NCBI GenBank assembly: GCA_958450325.1 | Contig: OY288249.1 | Span: 64,978,166-65,042,165 of the forward strand | DNA: 64,000 bases | Direction of reading: 5' to 3' | DNA from: Agrostemma githago | Lineage: Eukaryota; Streptophyta; Magnoliopsida; Caryophyllales; Caryophyllaceae | Shown here: positions 45,148 through 55,631 of the stretch, in pieces | Layout: each line of letters opens with the position of its first letter | How positions within the stretch are numbered: position 1 is the first letter of the stretch | The notes under the pieces: model-generated | What the model was told of the DNA's origin: nothing | The model's input: the letters and a program-made list of their open reading frames with translations, nothing else | Databases searched by the model: none | Translations under genes and position numbers: made by a program

Positions 45148-45703
45148 GAGTCATTCGTCCTCATCATCTGCAAAATCTATACTCTCAACAACTACAAAAT
45201 CATGCCAATCAATCCTATTAACAAAAAATCGTTGTCTCAATATTACCTGTGGTGGATGCTATTTTAAAACAAACAAATTCCTATTTATAAATAACATACA
45301 CGCCTTAAATTCACAACATAATTAGAAAATCTCCATAAACCAACAATCAAACCTGCGACAAAACTTGAACAACGCAACTAATAGCTACTACTTACACATC
45401 AAAAACGATCAAAAGATCGGTGAATTAACGATGACTATACGCAAGTTCGTGTTCAAGACGAACTTATCACTCGAAAATTCAGTGAATTAACAATGAAACA
45501 TCAACAAATTCTTGAGTATATTGATCCTAGAGTGTGAAAAAAGTTTTGGTTTTTTTTAGAGTGTAGAGACGAAGGCAGACATACCTCTCGAGGCATGAGC
45601 ATCTTGGGAAGCACTCCGCACAAATACACACTTAACATGATCATTGCATAGAAAAGAACTTGGTATTCGTTAATAAATCATCTAATAATTTTAGTATTTT
45701 GGT

Positions 45704-46041
45704 AAGAACCCATGGAATGAATCGAGATTGAAAAGTTCCTCTAGCTTTTCGTCGCATACGATTGTCTTCTTATTACGTGGATCCTTGAAGATAACTAAAA
45801 TGAACATGGGGTTGTAGTGCATTCAACTGAATTGAAAATGAAAGTAGAAGTGAACGAATACCTTCCCGGAGTTTGTTGTTTTTGATGTATTCCCATACTC
45901 TCTTTATTACTTCAGGACGAGTCAAAGCGATTTCTCCTGTACCCAGAAACCTTATAAGAGAATCTGAGAGTGGAAGAGGATCAACAAAACCCGATAATAC
46001 TTTCTTATGCCGCTTTTCTTGTGTTTCATCCCAGCATATAT
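45704..46041 (-). pseudogene. SWIB/MDM2-domain exons captured in the CACTA element
   Basis: Exon 46041-45862 (acceptor TTTCAG, donor GTATTC) encodes EKRHKKVLSGFVDPLPLSDS, then LIRFLGTGEIALTRPEVIKR and VWEYIKNNKL. The next exon (45783 to about 45704) encodes DPRNKKTIVCDEKLEELFNL and DSFHGF. Together they are a nearly complete SWIB domain, which in plants occurs in chromatin-remodelling and UAF30-like proteins. I could not find a phase-consistent junction between the two exons, because the first ends in phase 1 and the second reads from phase 0. This suggests decay or a missed splice site. Confidence 0.75.
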
Positions 46042-46588
46042 CTGAAACGAGTCAAGCAAAGTGCCCATTAATTAGTATCACACTGCAACATCACTGCAGT
46101 ATCTCATTCTCTAGCTCGCGCACATAACAAAATCATAACTGATCATCATACCATCTTACTCAAAACTACTTTGCCTCAACCATGCAAAGAAGAAAGAAAA
46201 GGGTTCATGCCTGAAATTTTATAACTGGCCTAGTCATACAAAGAGTTCATCTAAAAGAAAGGAGGACGTAATGTGCTGTATGAAGTGACAGGCTGACATA
46301 AATATCACAAATTTCACTTACAGACCACAAAGTGAATTGATTTCCTCACCTTCCTCTCTGCCGTGCTTCCGTGGTTTGTTCTTTTGCAGCAACTTCACAG
46401 CAGGTGTATAAATAATACAAAGAATAAACACAATAAACACAATACGGTGTCGTGTAAAATAAACACAATACGGTGTCGTATTGTGTTGGACAATAAACAC
46501 AATACTGTGTCGTGTTGTATTGGACAATAAACACAATACGGTGTCGAGTAAAATAAGGAAATGAAGTGATAGGTGCGGAGAAACTTAC

Positions 46589-46684
46589 CCCTTTTTCCTG
46601 TCCGTCAACTTCAATATCAGTTACACGGTAGGTTCTCCCATGCATCACATAATCGTATCTGTCAGTCAGTGTCTCACGAGTGGT
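46589..46684 (-). pseudogene. RPB8-like exon (second)
   Basis: Exactly 32 codons between an acceptor (TTTCAG|ACC) and a donor (GGG|GTAAGT), reading TLTDRYDYVMHGRTYRVTDI then EVDGQEKG. It matches the YEYVMHGKLYRI segment of RNA polymerase subunit RPB8 and follows the YYNQ exon in the right order and phase. The C-terminal RPB8 exon (the LLMLL...LDQRLFLLMRK part) is not found. Confidence 0.75.
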
Positions 46685-47594
46685 CTGAAATCAAGATACA
46701 TATACCATGATTATCCTTCAAGTATAAAACATGTACGGAGTAGTAATAAAAATGGTTCAATTCACCCTCAATATATGCTGAATTGGGGAAGTGTTGTTAA
46801 ATGAGTCACATGAGTGAACACGGAGAGAATGTGACTGGAAAGAACTAAACGGGGTGGATCAAAAAACCGTCAAAAGTAGACAAATCAACGGAGCTTTCTT
46901 CCCTCTTAGAACATTGGTCTGGTCCGAGTTGACTGTCTGTCTCAGTTACGTTGATTTTAACCAAGCTTTACAGGTTTCAATATCAGCGTTCTTTTATAGT
47001 ATAACATATCGGACTCCCAAGGTAAACAACCAAGTTCGGTTTTTGCAACAATGGCTGATACAATTATACAACTATAACCATCCAAGAAAACTTATCAAAA
47101 ACAGGAAAGCGAAAAAAAACAAATTAGGTGGATTTACGCATCTGCCTTTGATCGACCACTACTCCACAAACAAATTCGAGATTCGTTCTTACATGATGTG
47201 TCATATGTTTCCAGTAAGAGACGTGGTAGAATTCCCTATTAGCCATTACCAATTTGTAGGGTAGCCGAGCGAGTCTGGTATGATTCACAAGTCTTTATGA
47301 GATTCATTACACGTATTCGAGACATAGACCCCCCCGATAAAAATATACACCTGGCTAATATATACACAGTTACTTTAATTTGTACACTTCAGATGATGAC
47401 AGTCATGTATAATCCTTGCAAAATGAAAAACACGTTCTTCATGAAGAGGCGATGCGAAATGATAGTTTCGACAACATACACAGTATAACAGAGAATGGAT
47501 ATCCTTCAAAAACATCCAATGCTAGAAGCAGCAATAGAAAATTCGAAATCTGAGACTATAAATGACTTACAAAAAAGTGTGTTTTTAGCCTCAC

Positions 47595-47752
47595 CTGGTT
47601 GTAGTATCTAGTGTCGGGAGTTCCATCCAAGTCTAAGGTGGTAGCCATTGCAATAGTGTATCTCTTGTCATTTTTAATAGGATACACATCGATATTCACA
47701 TCGAGTAGAATGTAAGCATCAAACTTGTCACTCTGCTTTTCCATTCGAGAAA
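47595..47752 (-). pseudogene. RPB8-like exon (first), RNA polymerase subunit
   Basis: A 158-bp exon between an acceptor (CATGTAG|) and a donor (CAG|GTGAGG) encodes SRMEKQSDKFDAYILLDVNI, then DVYPIKNDKRYTIAMATTLD and LDGTPDTRYYNQ. These are the OB-fold strands of RPB8 (NRPB8 family), a small subunit shared by RNA polymerases I, II and III. The start-codon exon is not recognised upstream. Lying inside a CACTA element, it is inferred to be a transduplicated copy; whether it is transcribed is unknown. Confidence 0.82.
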
Positions 47753-47872
47753 CTACATGACACAAAACATCATCAATTCAGATTTTCAGCAGCAAATGCA
47801 ACATAACTTTTCTTCAAATGAAACATTTCCAAAACCCCAACTTAGAAACAAGTATAATCAAGATAAGTAGAT

Positions 47873-48404
47873 AACACTATATATGACCGTTTCCGTAAAC
47901 ACAAGAAGATGTTAAAATTTGCAAAACCGCGTCCATCTAGAGGTGAATCAAGTGCAACACGTGCACCGACATGCATCTGCCACATAATATTTCTTCGGCA
48001 AATACACATTCAGAAATCTAACTCCAAAACTCGGCAAGTATTATCAAACTAACGCCGCTATTACAGTGCAAACGCTACGAACTACATCTGACTCAAAAAC
48101 ACACTTCAATTAATACACTTCCAAAACCCTAATTCGCAGAATCAGGCAAACAAAATCAAGATAACACTATGATCAATGAGCAAACACAAAAAGATGTTAC
48201 AATTCTCAAAAACGTGTCGTATTACAGGTGAATCAAGTTCAACGTGAAGCACCGATGTGCATCAGCCACATAATATTTCTTCAGCTAATATACTTTAAGA
48301 ACTCTAACTCAAAAACTCAGCAAGTATGATCAAGATAATGCTACAATTACAGCGCAAAAGCTACGAACTACAGCTGACTCGAAAGCACTTCAATTAATAC
48401 TCAA
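47873..48404. repeat. Degenerate tandem duplication, ~290-bp period
   Basis: 47873-48118 and 48165-48404 are diverged copies sharing ATAACACTAT, AAGATGTTA, GGTGAATCAAG, GCCACATAATATTTCTTC and GCTACGAACTACA in the same order. They are inside the CACTA element, upstream of the RPB8-like exons, and non-coding. Confidence 0.8.
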
Positions 48405-49819
48405 ATAATTAGGGTTATCTGAATTAGATAAATCTAATTGAATTAGAAAGTTCACCTTGGAGGTTGGTTGTCGTCGACCGTCGTGAAGGACTTGAATGCA
48501 GATTGTCGCGAAGGACTGAAGGAGTCGCCGTCTGTGTCGTTGCCGTTTCCGTCGGCGTCGAGCTGCAATCGGAGGTTGGTGACTATGGTGAGAAGGACAA
48601 TCAGACGGTTTTGAGGGTTGCAGCTGCGTTTGATGAATAGAATGAAAGGGGGTTTTGTTTCATTTTTTTGTCCAAAATGTATTTAACCGTGTCCTAATTA
48701 CACCGGCCAGTTTCTGATACGTATTAAATCATAAAAAAATCGAGACACATTTTTTTGCGTGTCCGACACGTATTTAGCCGTGTCCGTGTCCGACACGGAT
48801 ACGGTCCATTTCAGACGTGTCCGTGCAACCTAGAATATCATCGATTAGTTCGAGAGGATATTTAAAATATATCTCAAGTATAAAAACAAAGGTTTATGAG
48901 TAAAAATAATGTTTCTTGAGAAAATTAACGAATGTACGACGAAAATGAAGAAAATTGATTTCTCGAGAGAAGTAATAAATGTTTTGACGAAGCTTATTAA
49001 AACGAGTTCGAGTTGAAAAATAAATAACCAAGTTTAATTAAAATAATTTAGAAATCAAATCGTCGAAACAGAAGTTCGTTAAGACTTAAATGAGTAGCTA
49101 CATCAAAACAAAATAAGAAATTATATTTTAAATATATATAAAAAGATTTTTTGAGATAATTAAAATTTTAGAAGTTTAAATCAATTGAAACTTAAATTCA
49201 TTTTATAATAATTTTAAGAATTACGAGTTAAATCGTGAAAAGAATAAAATATGAATAGAATTTAATTTATAAAAATCAGCAGTATTACACGATAGCAGGC
49301 GGAAGGTTGTGATAAGAGTTTGATAGGTTTTAATTTGCTAATTAAGAAGCGTGTAACTCGGTTGAATAGAACGGGTGGTATAATTTTAATAGCATGGGTT
49401 TAGTTATAAACGTGCTTTTTTTATTAATGAGGACGGTTACTTTGACCAACCGTGATAAGAGTAAATATAATAGAACGGTTCTTTTACTAAACTGTGCTAT
49501 TTAATCAAGCTCATGGGGCGCCAAATTTAAACAACATAAAGAAGAGGGTTCCATGTATAACCGTCCTATTAGAAGCGTCCTCTAAAATAAAAAATGTAGT
49601 AGTGATGGTGTAAAAGAGATATGAGGAGGAATAATTACCCCCATTGGGGGGTGATGCATTACTTGGGGGGAGAGGGGAGTAATAATTTCCCCTCAAATAA
49701 GCTAGATTTCATAATTTTCTCCATTTCCGCTTAGCATCATTACTACTTTCCGTCATTTTCTAATTCATTTTTGTTCCATTACTCCCGGAATAATTACCCC
49801 CATCCCAAGCGAGCCCTAA

Positions 49820-50352
49820 AAAGTAAAACTCCAATTCAATGCAAGTTATTTGGACAGAGGGAGAGCGCAGTGCTGAAATTCATCTGAATGAAAGATCGAT
49901 GTGCCCCTCGTAAGTAAGTACTTCGGAATCAACATACATCAAAGGTTTTGTATGTGTGAGTGGTTCATATTGATTAGAGTTACAAAATTCCGCACGTTAC
50001 AAAATGATTGAGATCCTCCATGCATTATTGATTGTATTTTTGAGATACAAAACACATTAGCCTATACTTCATTGGACTTATGAAGTGGACAATAGACACT
50101 ATTTATTTCCACGTGCGAATTTAACAAAGAATAGTTAATCAACATCCGTTGAAAATAGAATTATAGTACTTGAGAAAATTGAGAGATTTAACAATGATTA
50201 ATTCTTACCCGTAACTAAGTCTGCCAAAACATGAAACTTTATATTAAAACGTTCACCGAATGATAAAAATTTGTCCTCAATTGACAAACTTGATTTAAAT
50301 TTATGAGCAAGTTTGTCACGCTTGACATTATTGCATAACTAGAATTATCTAA
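49820..50352. other. Intergenic, nothing recognised
   Basis: AT-rich DNA without recognisable genes or repeats between the Tourist-like MITE and the copia fragment. Confidence 0.5.
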
Positions 50353-51555
50353 TTATCTATGCAATGTTGACCTAGAATTAGAATTAGAGGGAAAAGATAT
50401 CATACCAGCAAAATTTGAACTGCTAGCAATATCCACATGGCTCACTGATGAGCGAGAGTCAGAAATTCGCTGTAGTACTTGATCAACAACGGATGTGACA
50501 AGACCATCAATCAATGAACTGTCAAATGTTTGTGCAGGAACATCCAAGGGAGTGTTATCAATCAAAGTATCCACATTATTAGCAGATGAATTCTTCGAAG
50601 ATTTTCCTTTGTTTTTGCCCTTTCCTGCAGGATACCCAACCAGTTCATAGCATTTATCAATCTTGTGACCTTTCTTACCACAATGAGTGCAGACCCGAAG
50701 CCTGAAACAATCCTCCAAGTTGTGGTTATCCATCTTACAGTGACTGCAATATTTTGACTCGCTCGTGTCCTTCTGTTTCTTGGAACCACCCTGGAAGGCT
50801 GCATATGCTGCACTTTCCATCAGATTTTCCGTGTGATCAGTTACTTGCTTTTGACGCTCTATCTTTTGCAACAAACCTAGAGCTTTGTTGATAGATGGTA
50901 ATGGCTCCATTGCCAAGATCTGGGTTCGTATATTCTCATACCCTCCATTCAATCTCATCAAAAATTGAATTAATTTTGCATTTTCTTCCCTCTCAGCCAT
51001 TTTCTTGATTATGTTACAGGTGCAAGCAGAGTTTCTTCCACATGAACATTGCGGAATCGGGTCTAAGGCATCCAAATGCTCCCAAAACGCCTTCATCTTA
51101 CCATAGTATTCTACCAGCGGGAGATTACCTTGAGAAACTTCCCCCAAATCCTTCCTCAACTGGTAAATTTCTATCGCATTTGCCAGGCCATACCTTTCGA
51201 GCAATTCATCCCAAAGGCCCTTTGCACTCTTTACGTACTTCATATTTTCTCGAATTGGTTTATCAAGCGAGTTCAACACCCACCTCATCACCATGAGATC
51301 GCACCTGACCCATTGATGATACCTTTTGTCATTGCTGGCTGGTTTTGGGCATTCTCCATTGACAAATCCATCCTTATTCTTGGATGCCAGCGCCATTAGG
51401 ACGTCTTGCTTCCACCCAAGAAAATCTTGTCCGTCAAATGGATAAGCTACAATCTGTGCAAAAGGTTGATCTGAAGCTGAGAGATACAGGGGATCGTCGT
51501 AGTAGTCGTAATTGTTATTGCTACTGTTGATACTGTTGTCTTCTCGACCCGCCAT
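50353..51555 (-). CDS. copia Gag protein (400 aa), pol missing
   Basis: This is the capsid polyprotein of a copia element. A Gag_3-type N-terminal domain (PFAQIVAYPFDGQDFLGWKQ) is followed by a UBN2-type Gag (LWDELLERYG...IYQLRKDLGEVSQG) and a cysteine cluster (CSCGRNSACTC). Near residue 285 there is a first zinc-binding motif, CSHCKMDNHNLEDC, then a classical zinc knuckle CTHCGKKGHKIDKC. The frame is open but stops after SSSNFAG, where the protease should begin. The DNA there reads GCTG|GTATGA, which could also act as a splice donor. No pol, PPT or 3' LTR follows. It is a different lineage from the copia element at 2613-9055. Confidence 0.9.
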   Translation of the reverse strand: MAGREDNSINSSNNNYDYYDDPLYLSASDQPFAQIVAYPFDGQDFLGWKQDVLMALASKNKDGFVNGECPKPASNDKRYHQWVRCDLMVMRWVLNSLDKPIRENMKYVKSAKGLWDELLERYGLANAIEIYQLRKDLGEVSQGNLPLVEYYGKMKAFWEHLDALDPIPQCSCGRNSACTCNIIKKMAEREENAKLIQFLMRLNGGYENIRTQILAMEPLPSINKALGLLQKIERQKQVTDHTENLMESAAYAAFQGGSKKQKDTSESKYCSHCKMDNHNLEDCFRLRVCTHCGKKGHKIDKCYELVGYPAGKGKNKGKSSKNSSANNVDTLIDNTPLDVPAQTFDSSLIDGLVTSVVDQVLQRISDSRSSVSHVDIASSSNFAGMISFPSNSNSRSTLHR

Positions 51556-51646
51556 TGTTGGAGATGTTCAAGAAGCTGTAATTGAATGCGGAAAAGAAGC
51601 TTGTTGGAGATGTTCAAGAAGCTATAATTGAATGCGGAAAAGAAGC
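51555..51646. repeat. 46-bp tandem duplication in the copia leader
   Basis: GTTGGAGATGTTCAAGAAGC through GGAAAAGAAGCTT occurs twice in tandem with one base difference, just upstream of the gag start codon. Confidence 0.9.
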
Positions 51647-51695
51647 TTGATTATTGAAATTAGAATCCAAGATCGTAACTGTTATCTGATACCAT

Positions 51696-51857
51696 ATTAA
51701 ACTATAGATTGGAAGTAAGAATTGAATTGTATTAATTGTAATCTCATAAAAACGTTACAACTGATTGTTACAGGGTGAGCTTATATAGCACTTTGTTCCT
51801 TAACCATCTTGGTTAGGTTGTTAGGTAGATAATTAGTTAGTTAACCTATATCTAACA
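51696..51857 (-). repeat. copia 5' LTR (short) with adjacent PBS
   Basis: On the minus strand the segment starts TGTTAGATATAGG, contains GCTATATAAGC as its TATA box, and is followed by TGGTATCAGATAACAG, an initiator-methionine-type primer-binding site (51680-51695). It is about 160 bp, and no second copy is found, so the element is 3'-truncated. Confidence 0.75.
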
Positions 51858-51869
51858 CAGCCTGTGTCT

Positions 51870-52060
51870 ATATCTAGTGACATTGATAGTGATACTTAGT
51901 TGGATGAATACATAAATTGGTGAGACTATGCAATGGAAGAAAACAAGTCGAAGGTAAGAGTATGCCTAATAGTAAAAGAATACTATCCACATACGTTGTT
52001 TCTAGGAAGGTAATATCTGCGTTAAACATCAAATTAAATTATAGGCGTACATTGTAGTTA
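51870..52060 (-). mobile_element. Second, decayed Helitron 3'-region copy
   Basis: The sequence from CTAGTGACATTGATAGTGATA through TTAGTTGGATGAATACATAA to the CCACATACG block matches the 3' subterminal part of the Helitron at 52466, but the terminal hairpin is deleted. It is probably an older copy of the same family. Confidence 0.55.
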
Positions 52061-52465
52061 GACCTGACAAATTAAAATTGACCGGACCCAAATGACCTAA
52101 TCTGAACCCGACCTGACACCCAAACTGAAGACCCGAGGTTGACCCGTAACCCAAATTGACTCGGGCTAACCCGAAAGTGACCTGACTATTATTATAGAAA
52201 ACGAATTGATATCCCTAAAAAGGTTTAAAATGGCAAACCCGAAAACCAAAGTCAACCCAATTTCCATAACCCGAAAGTGACCTGACCCGAAGCTTGACAA
52301 CCTGAAACCGACCCGATTGACCCGAGAGTATATGTAAACCATACATTAATAGCTTAAAAAGAAAAGAGAGAAAAAATCCAACTCAACTCAAAAAAGAAAT
52401 AGGGAAAAAGATAGAAACTCGGAGGAGTAGTTACTATTGCTCTATTAGTTTTGCATTAAACAATA
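52061..52465. other. Intergenic with GACCCGAA-type repeats
   Basis: 52070-52330 is rich in GACCCGA, ACCTGAC and TTGACCCG words in one orientation, resembling subterminal repeats of a decayed hAT-like MITE. Clear ends and target duplication are not visible. Confidence 0.4.
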
Positions 52466-52999
52466 CTAGTTGGAAAGCCCGTGCGATGCACGGGCCGCTT
52501 ATTATTGACGTTGATAACGATACTAAGTTGGATGATTGCATAAATTGGTAGACTGCACAACAGTAGAGAGTCAGTCGAAGGTAAGATTATGCCTAATAGT
52601 AAATGAATATTATCCACATACGTGAATGTGTTTCAAAAGATCAGAGATAGTATATGCGGTAAACGTTAAATTAAATTATAGGCATTATATATGGTGTGAT
52701 GTGGTTAGAATGAAAGACTAATTAAAGTATCTCGCATATAAATATACGTAGATATAAATAATCACTGGGTAAAATCGGAACATATTACAATCAACAACGA
52801 CGAAACATGTGATAAAAAAAACAAATTTCTCATCATCAGCGCACAAGTTATAATAATGAATGTTGTCGGTTAAAGTAATGATGCATACCCTTGCTTATTT
52901 AAAGTAGTACAATTATGAACGCATTTTAAATGATAGTAAAGTTGAAAATTACGACTTTCATATTTATAACTGTAGATACTCACCACGTTAGAGTTTTAG

Positions 53000-53840
53000 G
53001 ACCTTGCAATATGTTCTTAAATTTTTGGTTGAACTAAGAACGAACAATTACTCTTAATTTTTCGATGTAGGATAATTTTTTGGTTGATATCTAAGAACAA
53101 ACTACTACTCTTATTTATCATAATAAAATAAAGTAAAACAAAATATATCTACTTGTATTAGGATAATAATAATAATTTTATTTTTATTATTAATTATTTT
53201 AAAATTTTAATTATATATTTTTTAAATTTCTAGAGAATTAAAAGTTTTTTGGTTTATATTCTTAAAAATTCTTTTAAAATTCATTTTATGACTCAATATA
53301 TTTTTGATTAATACTATTTAATAACGAATTATTACTCTTATTTATATAATAGAAATATATGACATCATTATAATTTTTTGATGTGAGATAATTTTACTTA
53401 ACTTTATAGTCTTTAGAGATTTTTTAAGACTAAAAATATTTTTAGTTAATATCTAAAAATGAATGATTATTACTCTTATTTATATAATAGAATTCTATCA
53501 CATTATATTATAATTTTTCAATGTGAGATAATTTAACTTAAGTTTATAATCATAAGATCGCTCTTTTTAAGACTTTTTTTTTTGTTATCTAAAGATGAAT
53601 GATTATTCTTATTTATAGAATTCTAATATTTCAGTGTGGACAATTTAACTTAAGTAATTTTTTTTAAGAGTTTTTTAAAATTTATAGTATTATTTTTGGT
53701 TTGTAGTCTTAACAGCTCTTTTTAAGACTTAATAAGATTTTTTGTTGTTATCTAAGCACGAAAGATTACTCTTATATTTATATAATAGAATTCTTTCACT
53801 TCATTATAATTTTTCGAAGTGGATAATCTTACTTTTTTAT
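53000..53840 (-). repeat. Minus-strand array of snRNA-gene-like units
   Basis: Read on the minus strand, units begin ATCTCACATTG or ATCTCACATCA, followed by TATATAAATAAG, an AGTCTTAAA...AAGACT hairpin and AGTAAAATT. Units are more diverged than those at 10931-13960 but keep the order of parts. Confidence 0.8.
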
Positions 53841-54038
53841 ATATATGTGATAAGAATAGATTCATCACTTTTTCGAGTAAATAATATGAAATTTATACTC
53901 TAATGAAAAAAAAAAATTCTACCACAGAATCTAACTACTCGTATTTCATTTGTATATTTTTGTTACGATAATTTTTTTATTAAATGAAACTTAAAAGTTT
54001 TTACTTTAAATGGTAAAACATCACATTAATATAATAAA

Positions 54039-54709
54039 GGGAAATTCCCATTTGTACCCTCTAAGTTTTCACTTTTCCCAGTTGTACCCTTGCGTATAAG
54101 CAATTTCCAACGGTACCCCTGAACTCTGTTAATTACTCTCAACCGTGACTAAACTAGAATTATAAACTAGAATTAGTCGTTAAGTATGCCTGTTAAGTGC
54201 CAACTTGCAGTCCTAATCTAATGACATGGCGAGTTACATGTCGGTCTAGTAGCCTTTTGGCCTTCGTTAATCCCTAATTACCCCTTCATTCTAATTTCGA
54301 GTTTTCGCCTCTTCGAAATCAACAACAACATGCAATAATAAGTGAGAAAAGCTATGATGATAATGATAGTACATAGAGGAAGAATGGCAGATGATATGGT
54401 GATGATCAGTGAATTCGAACAAGGGAAGAAAGGAAGGAAGATCGAGGAAGGGTTTATAGTCTGAAATTAGAATGAAGGGGTAATTAGGGATTAACGAAGG
54501 CCAAAAAGCTACTAGACCGACATGTCACCCGCCATGTCATTAGATTAGGACTGCAAGTTGACACTTAACAACAATACTTAACGGCTAATTCTAGTTTAGT
54601 CACGGTTGAGAGTAATTAACAGAGTTCAGGGGTACAGTTGGGAATTGCTTATACGTAGGGGTACAACTGGGAAAAATGAAAACTTAGAAGGTACAAATGG
54701 GAATTTCCC
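54039..54709. mobile_element. Mutator-type MITE with long inverted repeats
   Basis: The ends GGGAAATTCCCATTTGTACC and GGTACAAATGGGAATTTCCC belong to inverted repeats of over 200 bp, flanked by a perfect 9-bp duplication TATAATAAA (54030-54038 and 54710-54718). The 9-bp target points to Mutator. It is inserted in the leader module of the minus-strand Helitron. It has no transposase. Confidence 0.94.
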
Positions 54710-54739
54710 TATAATAAATTAAATACAGTATATATTATA

Positions 54740-55190
54740 ATAATTAAAAGTTTATAATCTTATGAACTTTTTCTAAGACTCAAAAGATTGTTTGTTTACA
54801 GAAATACTCTCTCCCCTTCAATAAAATGTTTCACATTTTTCTTTTAGGAAAATTCACTAAGATGTTTCACTTTCCTTATTAGTATATATTTTGTGATTCA
54901 TATTATTTGTGACCCCACTTTCTTTTATTTTTTCTTCATTGGTTTCTTCCCAAAAGTAAAGTGGAGGAAGGGGAAGGAGTATCTAAGAACGGATGATTAC
55001 TTTTATTTATATAGAATTTCATCACCTCGTCATAATTTTTCGATGTGCGATAATTTTTATTTAAGTTTGGAATCTTAGCAACTTTCTTAAGATTCAAAAG
55101 ATTGTTGGTTGATATCTAATAACGAATTATTGCTCTTACTTCTATAGAATTTCATCACCTCATCATAATACTCGTGTGAGATAATTAATT
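54740..55190 (-). repeat. Minus-strand array block interrupted by a Stowaway MITE (54807-54979)
   Basis: Array units with TTTTTCGATGTGCGATAAT (plus-strand reading) around 55035 and CACCTCATCATAATACTCG around 55155. The Stowaway has ends CTCTCTCCCCTTCAATAAAA and GGAAGGGGAAGGAG with TA at both borders, and sits inside one unit. Confidence 0.75.
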
Positions 55191-55631
55191 TCCTACACAA
55201 ATTTCTATATATTTTTTATTTAAATTAAAAAATATATTGAAACTATAATAATTATTTTAAAAAATCAAAATTTTAATTATATATTTTTTAAGGGTGAGTA
55301 AATAAATACTCCGTATTAAAACAATTACTCGTATCAAACAAAATTGACTAAGCGTTTCACGCTGTCGTTGTCCAATTTTTGTTGCCTAATGATGTGATAA
55401 TCGTCGGTCTATATAGTGATATTTTTTTAATCTTAAATGGAGTAGGATTATTTTTTTCTATTCAAATTCATATATTCTTTATTTAAATTTAAAAAATTGA
55501 GTCTTAGGTGGAGTATGATTTTTTTAATATACAAATTTTTATATTCTTTATTTAACTTTAAAAAAATACTATTAAAAAATTTGGACCAATCATATCGTTC
55601 GAAAAATTCCTACTTTATTAATATATATTGA

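Larger units (their letters stand above)
44209..49604 (-). mobile_element. CACTA transposon carrying host-gene exons (5.4 kb)
   Basis: The termini are CACTACTACAATTAAG and the inverted TTTTTTATGTAGTAGTG-like end (...ATGTAGTAGTG), with a 3-bp target duplication ATG (44206-44208 and 49605-49607). Subterminal regions (44230-44600 and 49370-49590) repeat AGGACGGTT / AACCGTCCT words. No TNP1/TNP2 transposase is visible. The interior holds RPB8-like and SWIB exons on the minus strand, so this is a gene-capturing non-autonomous element. Confidence 0.88.
44109..49816. mobile_element. Tourist-like (PIF/Harbinger) MITE containing a CACTA element
   Basis: The ends are GGGTTCGTATCGCTTGGGAT and the inverted CATCCCAAGCGAGCCC, flanked by TAA (44106-44108 and 49817-49819). 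A TAA target is characteristic of PIF/Harbinger. Without the CACTA insertion the MITE is about 310 bp and rich in GGGGGTAAT / ATTACCCCC. Confidence 0.88.
52466..55631 (-). mobile_element. Third array-bearing Helitron, minus strand
   Basis: On the minus strand it begins A|TCAATATATATTAATAAAG (55631). It ends with a perfect hairpin GCCCGTGC-ATC-GCACGGGC (52477-52495) and TTTCCAACTAG|T (52466). Both termini match the inner plus-strand Helitron at 10525-14658, including ~150 bp upstream of the hairpin. The body holds array units on the minus strand and is interrupted by a Mutator-type MITE and a Stowaway. No Rep/helicase is encoded. Confidence 0.85.

Noticed and set aside
46854..47264. 136-codon plus-strand frame within the CACTA element
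   Set aside because: No family resemblance; it lies between RPB8-like exons of the opposite strand, in what would be an intron.
36583..49604. One large CACTA element from the end at 36583 to the end at 49604
   Set aside because: The 49604 end pairs with 44209 by terminal sequence, subterminal repeats and ATG duplication; the 36583 end has different subterminal repeats.
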